From Roseibium sp. Sym1 (GTDB lineage: Bacteria; Pseudomonadota; Alphaproteobacteria; Rhizobiales; Stappiaceae): 64,000 nt of DNA. Where the stretch lies: NCBI RefSeq assembly GCF_027359675.1, contig NZ_CP114786.1, positions 1,240,001 through 1,304,000 on the forward strand, given 5' to 3'. The position numbers and the translations under genes are program-made. The notes under the pieces were generated by a model that did not search any database, was not told where the DNA came from, and saw only the letters and a program-made list of their open reading frames with translations. This document shows positions 36,260 through 46,285 of the stretch, in pieces (the first letter of the stretch is position 1; each line of letters opens with the position of its first letter).

Positions 36260-37789
36260 TTACGCGGACCCGTCGCTGATCTGGAACACGACCCCGGAAG
36301 CCGTTTTGGTGCGATGGGCGACATTCTGGTTGCTCGATGTCACCGGGTTCATCTGTTCTCCGTTGGACACGGCCCCCAGCACCACCGGACGATCCGGATC
36401 GCCCTGGAGGAACCCGATCAGCACTTCGGTTCCCTTGAGCAAGGTGGAATGTGACCCATAGCCGTCGCCGCCGCCATAAGGTTCCATCTTGCGCACCTCA
36501 TGGCTGGCCTTGCCGTTCAACAGACCGCTTTCCTCGTCCAGTATCCGGACCTTGTAACGTCCGTAGTCATCCAGTTCGGCACGGCTGCCGTCGGACTCGC
36601 CGTCGATAAAGGCGACCATGTAACCGGAAATGACCGGCTTCGGTGTCGCCACGGGCGGGCGGTAGCCCTTGTCGAACGGCACGCAGACGAAACGGTTGAT
36701 GTAGGGGGCCGGCTCCCTGCCGGTCGAACTGAACCCGATCGGCGTCGACACCGTGCAGGCATGTTCGGCCGAGATGACGATGTAAAGGCCGTCCAGATCC
36801 GAGATCGGATGATCCTTGAGCTGGAAGAACAGGCCGGGGCGGAGGTTGGGTATGTTGCATTCGCCGAAAAATTGCAGGCGCTCGCCCTCGACCTGGTCGA
36901 CCCGGCGCTTGGCGATGAACTGGCCGTCGGACACGGTCGGGTAGTTTTCTCCGTAGAGCGTCGTCACGCCCTGCCCGGTGAAAGACGTGTTCTCCGAGAC
37001 CGACAGGGACACCTTGGGCGTGATTTCATTGTATTCGCGCAACGCGACCGTGCCGCTCATGGTCTCGTAGTTCGCGTTGAAGGACCAGACACCGAACGTA
37101 TCGGTTCCCATGACCTGGTTCTTGCTGCGGTAGGGCAGCTCATCGGTAATCTGGTTGCCGCTCAGCTTGGTGAAATGTTCCTTGCGGTCGCCGAAGATGA
37201 CCTTCTCCCTGTCGCCGGACTGGTCGAAGGCAAAATAGATGCCGAACCGCTCGCACATGCGGCAGATGAAGTTGAGATCGCTTTCCCGGTACTGAAACAC
37301 GAAATCGAGCTTCGGGTAGTCGGAGGAGGACACCAGCAGCTCGGACTGGATCTGTCTGGCCACGCGGTCGGAGGCGGTGTTCGAATCGGACTTGTTGGCA
37401 TCCGACAGCTCCGCCTGGATGATGTCGACGACGGTGACATCCTTGTCGGTGCCATATACCTGGTTCTGCGCGCTGTGCCGCAGCATCGCCAGTTCCGGTT
37501 CTATGACCACCGAGTAGCTGAATTCCCGGTTGGGTGTCGGATCACCGGTGCGGGCACTGCCGATCACGCCTGCAACCTCCAGGTTTTCCCCGGCACGCTC
37601 CAGTTTGAGACGCGCGGTTTTTCCAAGCAGGCTCTCCAGATCGATCGGCTTCTTGGACAAGAGGGAAATGTCGAACCGATAGGTTTGTCCGAGAGCCTCC
37701 CGGCCGGTCATGCTTTCGACATAGATTTCCTCGCCGGGATCCCCCGGCAGTTCAATTGTCATGTAGCCATGCGATGTATCAGCGCTCAT
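36260..37789 (-). CDS. tssI: T6SS spike protein TssI (VgrG), short form
   Basis: 509 aa. The gp27-like base covers about 1-380 (YRFDISLLSKKPIDLESLLGK, QYRESDLNFICRMCERFGIYFAF), followed by the OB-fold region with GRYKVRILDEE and VLIGFLQGDPDRPVVLGAV. The chain stops soon after TKTASGVVFQ, where most VgrGs continue into a long beta-prism spike, and there is no effector extension. The other frames just downstream do not continue the protein. It is divergent from hcp. Confidence 0.93.
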   Translation of the reverse strand: MSADTSHGYMTIELPGDPGEEIYVESMTGREALGQTYRFDISLLSKKPIDLESLLGKTARLKLERAGENLEVAGVIGSARTGDPTPNREFSYSVVIEPELAMLRHSAQNQVYGTDKDVTVVDIIQAELSDANKSDSNTASDRVARQIQSELLVSSSDYPKLDFVFQYRESDLNFICRMCERFGIYFAFDQSGDREKVIFGDRKEHFTKLSGNQITDELPYRSKNQVMGTDTFGVWSFNANYETMSGTVALREYNEITPKVSLSVSENTSFTGQGVTTLYGENYPTVSDGQFIAKRRVDQVEGERLQFFGECNIPNLRPGLFFQLKDHPISDLDGLYIVISAEHACTVSTPIGFSSTGREPAPYINRFVCVPFDKGYRPPVATPKPVISGYMVAFIDGESDGSRAELDDYGRYKVRILDEESGLLNGKASHEVRKMEPYGGGDGYGSHSTLLKGTEVLIGFLQGDPDRPVVLGAVSNGEQMNPVTSSNQNVAHRTKTASGVVFQISDGSA

Positions 37790-38048
37790 TGGGAATTCCT
37801 CCTGGGCAGGCCTGACCGGAATGTATCTGACGGCAGTCTAGCGATCCTTGCCAGACAAGTGTGACGCTTCGGCAATACCGGCTCCCGATCCTTCTGGTAC
37901 CCGACAATTGGGCGAGGCCGTGTGCCGGGTCAATTCTCCAGTTTCTTCACAGCAGCTCCAACGACAGCCGCATATGGGCCATCTTGCCGTTAATTTCCGG
38001 CAATTTCACCCCGCCTGGACCAGCTTTCCCTGCCCTCCTTGCGATCTT

Positions 38049-38064
38049 TGTGATGCAGATCACA
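38049..38064. promoter_or_regulatory. Perfect CRP/FNR-family palindrome
   Basis: TGTGATGCAGATCACA is a perfect match to the CRP consensus TGTGA-N6-TCACA, with the additional inner AT/AT symmetry. It lies 150 bp upstream of the sigma-54 promoter of hcp and about 260 bp upstream of the vgrG start on the other strand. Established knowledge of CRP family operators supports binding; which regulator binds here is inference. Confidence 0.75.
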
Positions 38065-38100
38065 CAAGTTGCGTAGAGTCTTTTGCGCACTCCAGGGGAA

Positions 38101-38122
38101 ACTGTGAAGTTTTCTGCACAGT
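38101..38122. promoter_or_regulatory. Candidate upstream activator site for the sigma-54 activator
   Basis: ACTGTG-N10-CACAGT, a perfect 6-bp inverted repeat about 75 bp upstream of the -24 element, a usual distance for enhancer binding. A second inverted pair, TGTCCA (38139-38144) and TGGACA (38167-38172), lies closer. Either could be the binding site of the Fis-type HTH of the activator encoded at 41787-43412. Confidence 0.45.
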
Positions 38123-38195
38123 GTCACATTTTAACGATTGTCCAGTTAACCATCCAACTTTCTGTTTGGACAGTGTTTTCCCGAAATCCGCCGAC

Positions 38196-38211
38196 TTGGC
38201 ACGGTGCTTGC
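38196..38211 (+). promoter_or_regulatory. Sigma-54 (-24/-12) promoter of hcp
   Basis: TTGGCACGGTGCTTGC matches the sigma-54 consensus at every conserved position. The -24 GG (38198-38199) and the -12 GC (38210-38211) are exactly 10 bp apart. Transcription would start near 38223, about 60 bp before the hcp ATG. A sigma-54-dependent activator is encoded in the same cluster. Confidence 0.88.
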
Positions 38212-38285
38212 CATTCAGTCGGCAGCCGGCGGCGATCTGCACCGGCGGATCGAATGTCCCGGATTTTTTTTCAAGTGAGGGTATC

Positions 38286-38798
38286 ATGTCCAACATCGCA
38301 TATATCACCGTCAAGGGCGCAACCCAGGGCGACATCACCTCTGACGCAACCACCGCCGACAGCATCGGCAACCTGTGGCAGGAAGGCCATGAGGGCCAGT
38401 CCCTGGTCTACCACTTCGAGCAGAACGCCGTCGTGCCGCGGGATCCGCAGTCCGGCTCCATCATCGCCACCCGGCGCCACATGCCGACCACCTTCATGAA
38501 GCCGGTCGACAAGGCCACCCCGCTGTTGTGGCAGGCACTGGCCACCGGCGAGGCCCTGGAAATCGAGGTGCATTTCTGGCGCACCGCCACCACGGGCGTG
38601 CAGGAGCACTACTTCACCATCAAGTTCACCGACGCGGTCCTGGTCGAAGGCAAGACGATCCTGCCGGACGTCAATGACGAAGCCAACGCGTCGCGCGGCG
38701 ACACCGACAAGTGGTCGTTCACCTACCGCAAGGTCGACTGGACCCACGAAAAGGCCGGCACCAGCGCTTCCGACGACTACCGCGCTCCGGTCACCTGA
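38286..38798 (+). CDS. tssD: T6SS tube protein TssD (Hcp)
   Basis: 170 aa. The start at 38286 gives MSNIAYITVKGATQGDI, the Hcp N-terminus; the longer open frame upstream is non-coding promoter DNA. Family blocks include VYHFEQNAVVPRD, FMKPVDKATPLLWQAL and HYFTIKFTDAVLVEG, then WSFTYRKVDWTH. Hcp hexamers form the expelled inner tube and can carry effectors. It is expressed alone, from its own sigma-54 promoter to a terminator just after the stop. Confidence 0.96.
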   Translation: MSNIAYITVKGATQGDITSDATTADSIGNLWQEGHEGQSLVYHFEQNAVVPRDPQSGSIIATRRHMPTTFMKPVDKATPLLWQALATGEALEIEVHFWRTATTGVQEHYFTIKFTDAVLVEGKTILPDVNDEANASRGDTDKWSFTYRKVDWTHEKAGTSASDDYRAPVT

Positions 38799-38820
38799 TC
38801 GCGACAAGCCGGTTGAAATG

Positions 38821-38861
38821 CGAACCGCTTCGGTATGTCCGGGGCGGTTCGTTTTTGTTTT
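38821..38861 (+). terminator. Rho-independent terminator after hcp
   Basis: CGAACCGC (38821-38828) pairs with GCGGTTCG (38844-38851), directly followed by TTTTTGTTTT. It lies 22 bp after the hcp stop, making hcp a single-gene transcript separate from tssH. Confidence 0.85.
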
Positions 38862-38932
38862 ATCAATGTTTTTCGGGCAAACGAATGTCTTGAAAACAAG
38901 AATGCCTGTCATGAATTCAGTTTAAGACCATC

Positions 38933-41701
38933 ATGGAGGGCACAAGTTTCAAGACATGGGGTGGCCTCTTGATTGACCTCGATCTCCGCCGTTTGATCGG
39001 TCGTTTGAACAACTATTCACGCCGGTCACTGGAAGGCGCCGCAGGGCTGGCGGTCACACGGGGACATTTCGAGGTCACGATCGAGCATCTTCTGCATGTC
39101 TTTGCGGAAGACAGTCAGCACGATCTGCAGAGCGCCTGCCGTCACTTCGAAATCGATCCGGCTCCCTTCAAAAAAGCACTCGATTCAACCCTGGAAGGCC
39201 TCAAACGCGGCAACCAGGGCCGGCCCGCCTTTTCACCGCTCCTGATTGAATGGATTTCGGATGCCTGGCTGGTCAGCTCCGTCGAGCTGGACCTTGACCA
39301 GGTGCGGTCCGGCAGCCTGCTGGCCACGGTCTTCGCCAAGCCCAACCGGTTCGGCGACGAGCGCTGGCTCGGCCTTCTGGACGCCATGTCCTTTGCCGAG
39401 TTGAAGAAGCACTTCAAGGACATCGTCAGCCAGTCCGAGGAAACCACCGCGGGCCATGCCGCCCGTCCGGCGGTTTCCGGCGAAACCCCGGTGGACAAGA
39501 GGTCGGTGGCTCCGGGAATGGACCCCGACAGCGCTTTGGCCAGGTTCTGTACCAACTTCACCCAGCTGGCCCGCGACGGCAAGATCGACCAGGTGTTCTG
39601 CCGGGACCGGGAGATCCAGCAGATGATCGATGTGCTCGGCCGCAGGCGCAAGAACAACCCGATCTGCGTCGGCGAGGCCGGTGTCGGCAAGACAGCGGTG
39701 GTCGAGGGGCTGGCACGCAAGATTGCCGAAAACGATGTGCCCGACCTTCTGAAGAATGTCGAGCTGATCGGGCTGGATCTCGGCATGTTGCAGGCCGGCG
39801 CCGGCGTCAAGGGCGAGTTCGAGAACCGCCTGAAAGGCATCATCGACGAGGTCAAGGGGTCCGCAAAGCCGATCATCCTGTTCATCGACGAAGCCCACAT
39901 GCTGATCGGCGCCGGCGGCTCCGCCGGCGGCGGGGATGCCGCGAACCTTCTGAAACCGGCCCTTGCCCGGGGCGAGCTGCGCACGATCGCGGCCACCACA
40001 TGGAGCGAATACAAGAAATATATCGAAAAGGACCCGGCCCTGGAGCGCCGCTTTCAACTGATCAAGCTGGACGAACCGGGTCCGGACCAGGCCATCACCA
40101 TCATGCGCGGCCTGCGCGGCGCCTACGAAAAGAACCATGGCGTCTATATCCGGGACAACGCGGTCGTCGCCGCGGCCAAGCTGTCCGCGCGCTATATTTC
40201 CGGCCGCCAGCTGCCGGACAAGGCCGTCGACGTGCTCGACACCGCCTGTGCCCGGGTCAAGTTGTCCCTGTCGTCAAAGCCCTTCGTCATCGAACTGAAG
40301 GAAAAACGCCTCGGCGAACTGCAGCGCGCCCTGGACTCCCTGCGCCGGGACCACAAGGCCGATTTTTCCGCCGACGATCTGGAAGTTTCCGAAATCGAGC
40401 AGGACGTGGCCGACGCCGAAACAGCGATTGCGGAATTGACCGAGCGCTGGTCCCGCGAGAAGAAGCTGGTCGACCGGCTCCTGAAGATCCGCCACGAGCT
40501 TGGTCTCAGCCTGGAGCACGACAAGGCCCCGGAAGACACGGATGATGCCGGGGATGCCGAGCCGGACACCGCCACGACAGACGAAGCTGCCGCGGAAACG
40601 GAAGACACCACGGCGATCACCCCGGAAGACTACGCCAGGATCGCGGCCGACCTGAAGGCGGTTCAGAACGGAGATCCCCTGATCTCCTTCGAGGTCACCG
40701 AAGAGGCCATCGGACAGGTCATCTCGGACTGGACCGGCGTGCCGCTCGGCCGGATGGTCCAGGACGACGCGGACAGCGTCCTGTCTCTCGGCAACAAGCT
40801 GAAGGGCCGGGTGATCGGACAGGATCACGCCATCGATGCGGTCGACCAGGCGCTCAGGACCGCCAAGGCGGGCGTTCAGAACCCCGACGCGCCCATGGGA
40901 GTGTTCCTGTTTGTCGGTCCCTCCGGTGTCGGCAAGACCGAACTGGCGACGGCCATAGCCGACCAGCTGTTCGGCGGCGAACGCTTCCTCATCTCGATCA
41001 ACATGTCGGAATTCCAGGAAAAGCATACCGTATCGAAGCTGGTTGGCTCGCCACCGGGCTATGTCGGTTACGGCGAAGGCGGTGCCCTGACCGAAGCCGT
41101 ACGCCAGCGTCCCTATTCTGTCGTCCTCCTGGACGAGGTCGAAAAGGCGGACCTGGAAGTCATGAACCTGTTCTACCAGGTCTTCGACAAGGGTGTCCTG
41201 TCCGATGGCGAAGGCCGGCTGATCGATTTCAAGAACACGATCGTCGTCCTGACCAGCAACCTGGCAACGGATGTCCTGACCGAAATGGGCAGCTTGCCGG
41301 AACCTCCCGGCCGGGACGAAATGGTGGCCGGCTGCCGGCCCATCCTGAGCGCGCATTTCAAGCCGGCACTGCTGGCACGCATGCAGATCGTGCCGTTCTA
41401 TCCGCTGATCGGCTCGCCGCTGGAAAAGATCGTCAGGTTGAAGCTGGACAAGATCGGCAAGCGTCTTCGGGAAAACCAGAAACTGGAGCTTGGATATTCC
41501 GACGGCGTGGTCCAGTCTATTGCGGCCCGATGCACGGAAGTGGAAACCGGTGCGCGCAACATCGATCACATTATCAACCGGACGGTATTGCCGGAACTTT
41601 CAACGGAACTCCTGACCCGGATGGGGGCGGAAGACGCCGATTTCAAGAAAATCGACATCGGCATGGGAGATGGCGGTGCATTCAGTTACGCTCTCTCCTG
41701 A
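38933..41701 (+). CDS. tssH: T6SS sheath-recycling ATPase TssH (ClpV)
   Basis: 922 aa from the ATG at 38933. A TTG at 38969, nearer the conserved LIDLDLRRLIGRLN, is a possible alternative because no clear ribosome site precedes the ATG. Two AAA+ modules are visible: Walker A GEAGVGKT near 246 with Walker B FIDEAHML, and Walker A GPSGVGKT near 662 with LLDEVEKA. An acidic insert (about 540-565) interrupts the middle region. ClpV disassembles contracted TssBC sheaths. Confidence 0.95.
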   Translation: MEGTSFKTWGGLLIDLDLRRLIGRLNNYSRRSLEGAAGLAVTRGHFEVTIEHLLHVFAEDSQHDLQSACRHFEIDPAPFKKALDSTLEGLKRGNQGRPAFSPLLIEWISDAWLVSSVELDLDQVRSGSLLATVFAKPNRFGDERWLGLLDAMSFAELKKHFKDIVSQSEETTAGHAARPAVSGETPVDKRSVAPGMDPDSALARFCTNFTQLARDGKIDQVFCRDREIQQMIDVLGRRRKNNPICVGEAGVGKTAVVEGLARKIAENDVPDLLKNVELIGLDLGMLQAGAGVKGEFENRLKGIIDEVKGSAKPIILFIDEAHMLIGAGGSAGGGDAANLLKPALARGELRTIAATTWSEYKKYIEKDPALERRFQLIKLDEPGPDQAITIMRGLRGAYEKNHGVYIRDNAVVAAAKLSARYISGRQLPDKAVDVLDTACARVKLSLSSKPFVIELKEKRLGELQRALDSLRRDHKADFSADDLEVSEIEQDVADAETAIAELTERWSREKKLVDRLLKIRHELGLSLEHDKAPEDTDDAGDAEPDTATTDEAAAETEDTTAITPEDYARIAADLKAVQNGDPLISFEVTEEAIGQVISDWTGVPLGRMVQDDADSVLSLGNKLKGRVIGQDHAIDAVDQALRTAKAGVQNPDAPMGVFLFVGPSGVGKTELATAIADQLFGGERFLISINMSEFQEKHTVSKLVGSPPGYVGYGEGGALTEAVRQRPYSVVLLDEVEKADLEVMNLFYQVFDKGVLSDGEGRLIDFKNTIVVLTSNLATDVLTEMGSLPEPPGRDEMVAGCRPILSAHFKPALLARMQIVPFYPLIGSPLEKIVRLKLDKIGKRLRENQKLELGYSDGVVQSIAARCTEVETGARNIDHIINRTVLPELSTELLTRMGAEDADFKKIDIGMGDGGAFSYALS

Positions 41702-41786
41702 TCAGCGAATGGCATGAGGGGAAGTCGGCGGGAAACGGATCCGGCCCACTTTCGGGGAACGTCCACGAAAGACGGTTGCAGACGCT

Positions 41787-43412
<1,626 letters not shown>

Positions 43413-43465
43413 GGTCATCAGGGGCTGACAAGGCCACCGGCTGAGGAATACGGGGCCCTGCAGAT

Positions 43466-45019
43466 TTGCCGACCGAGACGTCCTCCGCAGCACATGCCTT
43501 GATTGCCGACTTCGTGTCCGGACGGCTGTCCTATGACAAGTTGTCGAAGGAGTTGCGCGCGGCGGCCCGGCAGTCGGCCGCCGCGGCGAGATCGGCGCGG
43601 CAGACCATCCGGGACATCGTCATTGAAGGGCGCCTGCCCCCCGATCTGGGGCAGATCCTGCTCGGCCAGCTGCCCGCTGCCGGCGCGGACGAGGACGAGA
43701 CGGGCGCGTACGGCACGGGCGATCCCGATCCGACCGAACCGGGCAGGCTGTCCGGCGCTCTCGCGGAAGATCCGGATGAGGAGGATTTCGAGGAACCAAC
43801 GCTGCCGCACGGACTGAACCCGACCTGGTCAAGCGCTCCCTCTCCCTTCCCCGAGGGCGCTGCCGCCGGTTCCGTTGCACCGCCGCCGCCATCGCCGGAC
43901 CTGCCGCCCCTTCCCCATTTCGGCCAGCCGGCGACAGATACCGGCAACGAGACACAGGACAAGGTCGATGACGCCATCCTGTCCTCGCTGGTTTCGGGAT
44001 ACTCGGACTACCGTGACCGTCGAACCGCGGTTTCAGGTGACGTGCCGCCCCCGGGCGAGGCGGACAGCGGCAAGCTGGACAAGTTCCTGACCGATTTCAA
44101 AAGCGCCCGGTTCCGCTCCGATGCCCGCAAGGTGTCCAGCGGTGCCCAGCGGGAGGGTCTCGACCTCAACAAGCTGGCCACACCCCAGCACAAGCGCGCC
44201 GGCGTCGGCTCGATCCTGCGCGACCGGTTCATTCTGGATTCCGAGATCGGCCGCGGCGGCATGGGTTACGTCTATTCGGCCGTCGACAGGCGCCGCCTGG
44301 AAGCCGGGCACGACCAGCCCTATGTGGCGATCAAGCTGCTCAACGAGAGCTTTCAGCACGATTCCGAAGCGCTCAGGCTGCTGGAAGCCGAAGCCCGCAA
44401 GTCACAGGCCCTCGCCCATCCCAACATCACCACGGTCCACGATTTCGACCGCGACAAGGCCGATGTCTTCATCGTCATGGAGCTCCTGCGCGGTGCCGGG
44501 CTCGACCGGCGGCTGGCGCAGACCATGGGACAACCGCTCTCGCCCGGAGAATGCGCGCGCGTCCTGAAGGGCACGTGCGCGGGCCTCGCCCACGCGCACA
44601 GCCGCGGTGTGGTGCATTCGGACCTGAAGCCCGGCAACATCTTTTTATTGTCGGACGGCACCATCAAACTGCTGGATTTCGGCTTGGCCGCGGCGGCCAG
44701 CGCCAGCGCAGGCCACCCGATCCAGGACAGCCTGACCGCGGCCTATGCCAGTCCCGAGCAGTTCGTGCGGGCGGAGCGGGACCCGCGTGACGACATCTTC
44801 GCGCTCGGCTGCATTGCCTACCAGGTGCTGACCGGGCGGCATCCCTTCCAGTCACAACCGATCGACCAGGCGGCCCGGGACGGCCTCAAGCCGGAACCCA
44901 TCGAGGGTCTCGACCCGCAGGCCTGGGATACGATCAGGAAGGCGCTTGCCTTCGAACGCGATCAGCGCCTCGGCACCGTCGACGCGTTTCTGGCGGGGCT
45001 GTTCGAGGAGCAGGGTTAG
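43466..45019 (+). CDS. Second Ser/Thr protein kinase of the T6SS cluster
   Basis: 517 aa from TTG at 43466 (weak ribosome site; TTG at 43499 is also possible). The first 240 residues are polar and Pro/Glu-rich with two short helical segments, unlike known sensor domains. The Hanks-type kinase domain spans about 250-515: glycine loop IGRGGMGYVYSA, VAIKLLNE, HSDLKPGN, intact DFG (KLLDFGLA) and YASPEQF. No transmembrane helix. Its position after the activator gene suggests either phosphorylation of T6SS parts or of the activator. Confidence 0.88.
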   Translation: MPTETSSAAHALIADFVSGRLSYDKLSKELRAAARQSAAAARSARQTIRDIVIEGRLPPDLGQILLGQLPAAGADEDETGAYGTGDPDPTEPGRLSGALAEDPDEEDFEEPTLPHGLNPTWSSAPSPFPEGAAAGSVAPPPPSPDLPPLPHFGQPATDTGNETQDKVDDAILSSLVSGYSDYRDRRTAVSGDVPPPGEADSGKLDKFLTDFKSARFRSDARKVSSGAQREGLDLNKLATPQHKRAGVGSILRDRFILDSEIGRGGMGYVYSAVDRRRLEAGHDQPYVAIKLLNESFQHDSEALRLLEAEARKSQALAHPNITTVHDFDRDKADVFIVMELLRGAGLDRRLAQTMGQPLSPGECARVLKGTCAGLAHAHSRGVVHSDLKPGNIFLLSDGTIKLLDFGLAAAASASAGHPIQDSLTAAYASPEQFVRAERDPRDDIFALGCIAYQVLTGRHPFQSQPIDQAARDGLKPEPIEGLDPQAWDTIRKALAFERDQRLGTVDAFLAGLFEEQG

Positions 45020-45051
45020 GACACCTTCCGACCATTCTCACCTCACACACG

Positions 45052-45096
45052 ACGTCATCCTGAGGAGGACCGCCAGGTCCGTCTCGAAGGATCCGC
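45052..45096. repeat. REP-like unit, left copy
   Basis: ACGTCATCCTGAGGAGG then GTCTCGAAGGAT, with a small internal hairpin (GGACCGCCAGGTCC). It is an imperfect inverted copy of the unit at 45378-45424. Such units, with CGTCATCC and TCTCGAAGGA ends, are commonly dispersed between genes in alphaproteobacterial genomes. Confidence 0.65.
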
Positions 45097-45099
45097 AAC

Positions 45100-45366
45100 T
45101 AATACCAACCGCACTTAATAGGAACCCATCTGACCGCGTTTGGAGACTGTTCGGCAAGGAGCAGATTGCAGGGCGATACGGGGTATCGTCCAAAATCTGC
45201 GACGCGGCAGAACAGCCTCCAAACGCGGCCTTCGGTGGCCTGTTCCGGCCCGCCGGACGGCGTTGCGCCGCTTGAACGGCCAACCAGGCCGTCCTGCGCA
45301 ACGCGCCTTGCCGGCAAACCGGAACAACGACATCAGATCGGTTCCTATTAATTGCGGTTGGTATAA
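45100..45366. mobile_element. 267-bp MITE-like element with terminal inverted repeats and two internal hairpins
   Basis: Terminal repeats at 45100-45133 and 45334-45366 (ends TAATACCAACCGC / GCGGTTGGTATAA) match over about 33 bp with few differences. Inside are two long imperfect palindromes: one from 45135 to about 45229 (CCGCGTTTGGAG ... CTCCAAACGCGG) and one from about 45241 to 45326 (TGTTCCGG ... CCGGAACA). There is no coding capacity. It lies between the two inverted REP-like units, so it probably inserted into, or spread together with, a REP pair. Confidence 0.75.
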
Positions 45367-45377
45367 CTCGGGAACAA

Positions 45378-45424
45378 GCGGCCGCTCCTTCGAGACGCCG
45401 CTGCGCGGCTCCTCTGGATGACGC
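45378..45424. repeat. REP-like unit, right inverted copy
   Basis: Reverse complement reads GCGTCATCCAGAGGAG then GCGTCTCGAAGGAG, matching the left unit at both ends; its internal hairpin is GCCGCTGCGCGGC. The two units and the enclosed element make a nested inverted repeat of about 370 bp. Confidence 0.65.
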
Positions 45425-45482
45425 CGAATGGGTGGCACCGGTTTGAGACAAGCGCCCAAGCCGACACCCGCGCACCCTCGGT

Positions 45483-46256
45483 TCACTCGATCGAATCGAC
45501 AATCGTCTCGATCGCCCTGGTGAAGGCGTGGTCCGGCTGGAGCGTGCGGATCAGGCCGGTGCTGCCGATCTGGATGAGCTCCGTCGACAGGGGCAGGACC
45601 GCGGCGACCGGAGTGCGGTAGTTCGAGAAGATCCGCTGGGCCAGTTCAGTGAAGTCGAAGGTTTCCAGCGCCTTGTTGACCACCAGGAACAGCTGCGGCA
45701 CTTCCAGTTTGCGTGCCAGCTCCAGGGTCACCGCGGTGCCCTGGTAGTCCTGGATGTCGGGCCTGAGGATCAGCAGAAGCGTGTCCGAAATGGCGATCGA
45801 CAGAAGGGTCTCCTCGTTGACGCCCGGATGGGTGTCGATCAGGAGATAGTCCAGCTCCAGTTCCTTGCACAGGTCGACGAACCCGCGATTGAGGTCCTCG
45901 ACATCGTATTTTTCCTTCAGGATGCGGGCGATTTCGCCGGTCTTGATGGAGGACGGCACGAGAAAGACCTTGCCGCCGTCCGGGACCGTGGACTGGCCCT
46001 GGGCATCGACCACGTTTGCGGTGACGTCGAGCGCCGTGTCCGTCACCCCGCAATGGCCCCACAGGTAGTTGTTCAGCGTGTGCGTCACGCGGTTGAGGTC
46101 GACCTTGAACAGCGTGTGGATTCCGGGCGACTGGATGTCGGTGTCGACGATGCCGACCCGATGCCCGCGCAAGGCCAGCGAGGAAGCCAGGTTCGCGGTG
46201 ACGTTGGATTTGCCGGTGCCGCCCCGGTAGGAATGGGTGGAAATGATTTTGGTCAC
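45483..46256 (-). CDS. MinD/ParA-family ATPase
   Basis: 257 aa, cytoplasmic P-loop ATPase of the deviant Walker family. The P-loop is SYRGGTGKSN (9-18): the signature lysine of KGGxGK is R11 here, while the catalytic K16 is kept. The A' motif is VDTDIQSPGIHTLF and the B motif LLIDTHPG. There is no C-terminal amphipathic MinD membrane helix that I can see. It is the last of three minus-strand genes behind the T6SS cluster, 29 bp after a coiled-coil gene. A positioning role is plausible; the cargo is unknown. Confidence 0.87.
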   Translation of the reverse strand: MTKIISTHSYRGGTGKSNVTANLASSLALRGHRVGIVDTDIQSPGIHTLFKVDLNRVTHTLNNYLWGHCGVTDTALDVTANVVDAQGQSTVPDGGKVFLVPSSIKTGEIARILKEKYDVEDLNRGFVDLCKELELDYLLIDTHPGVNEETLLSIAISDTLLLILRPDIQDYQGTAVTLELARKLEVPQLFLVVNKALETFDFTELAQRIFSNYRTPVAAVLPLSTELIQIGSTGLIRTLQPDHAFTRAIETIVDSIE

Positions 46257-46285
46257 GTAACAACTCGGCTCGTCAGGTCAAAACT

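Larger units (their letters stand above)
37790..38285. promoter_or_regulatory. vgrG-hcp divergent control region
   Basis: 496 bp without a gene. It contains the CRP-type palindrome at 38049-38064, the inverted repeats at 38101-38122 and 38139-38172, and the sigma-54 promoter at 38196-38211, listed separately. An open frame from 37848 continues into hcp but has no coding character in this stretch. The vgrG-side promoter is not recognisable. Confidence 0.7.

Noticed and set aside
37848..38285. N-terminal extension of Hcp in an open frame
   Set aside because: The extension covers the promoter region and has no coding character; the Hcp family start fits the ATG at 38286.
38286..38798. Hcp with a fused effector
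   Set aside because: The protein is only 170 aa and ends after the standard C-terminal strand; no extension.
45100..45366. Short open frames inside the inverted-repeat element as small proteins
   Set aside because: They arise from both strands of palindromic DNA and mirror each other; no start signals.
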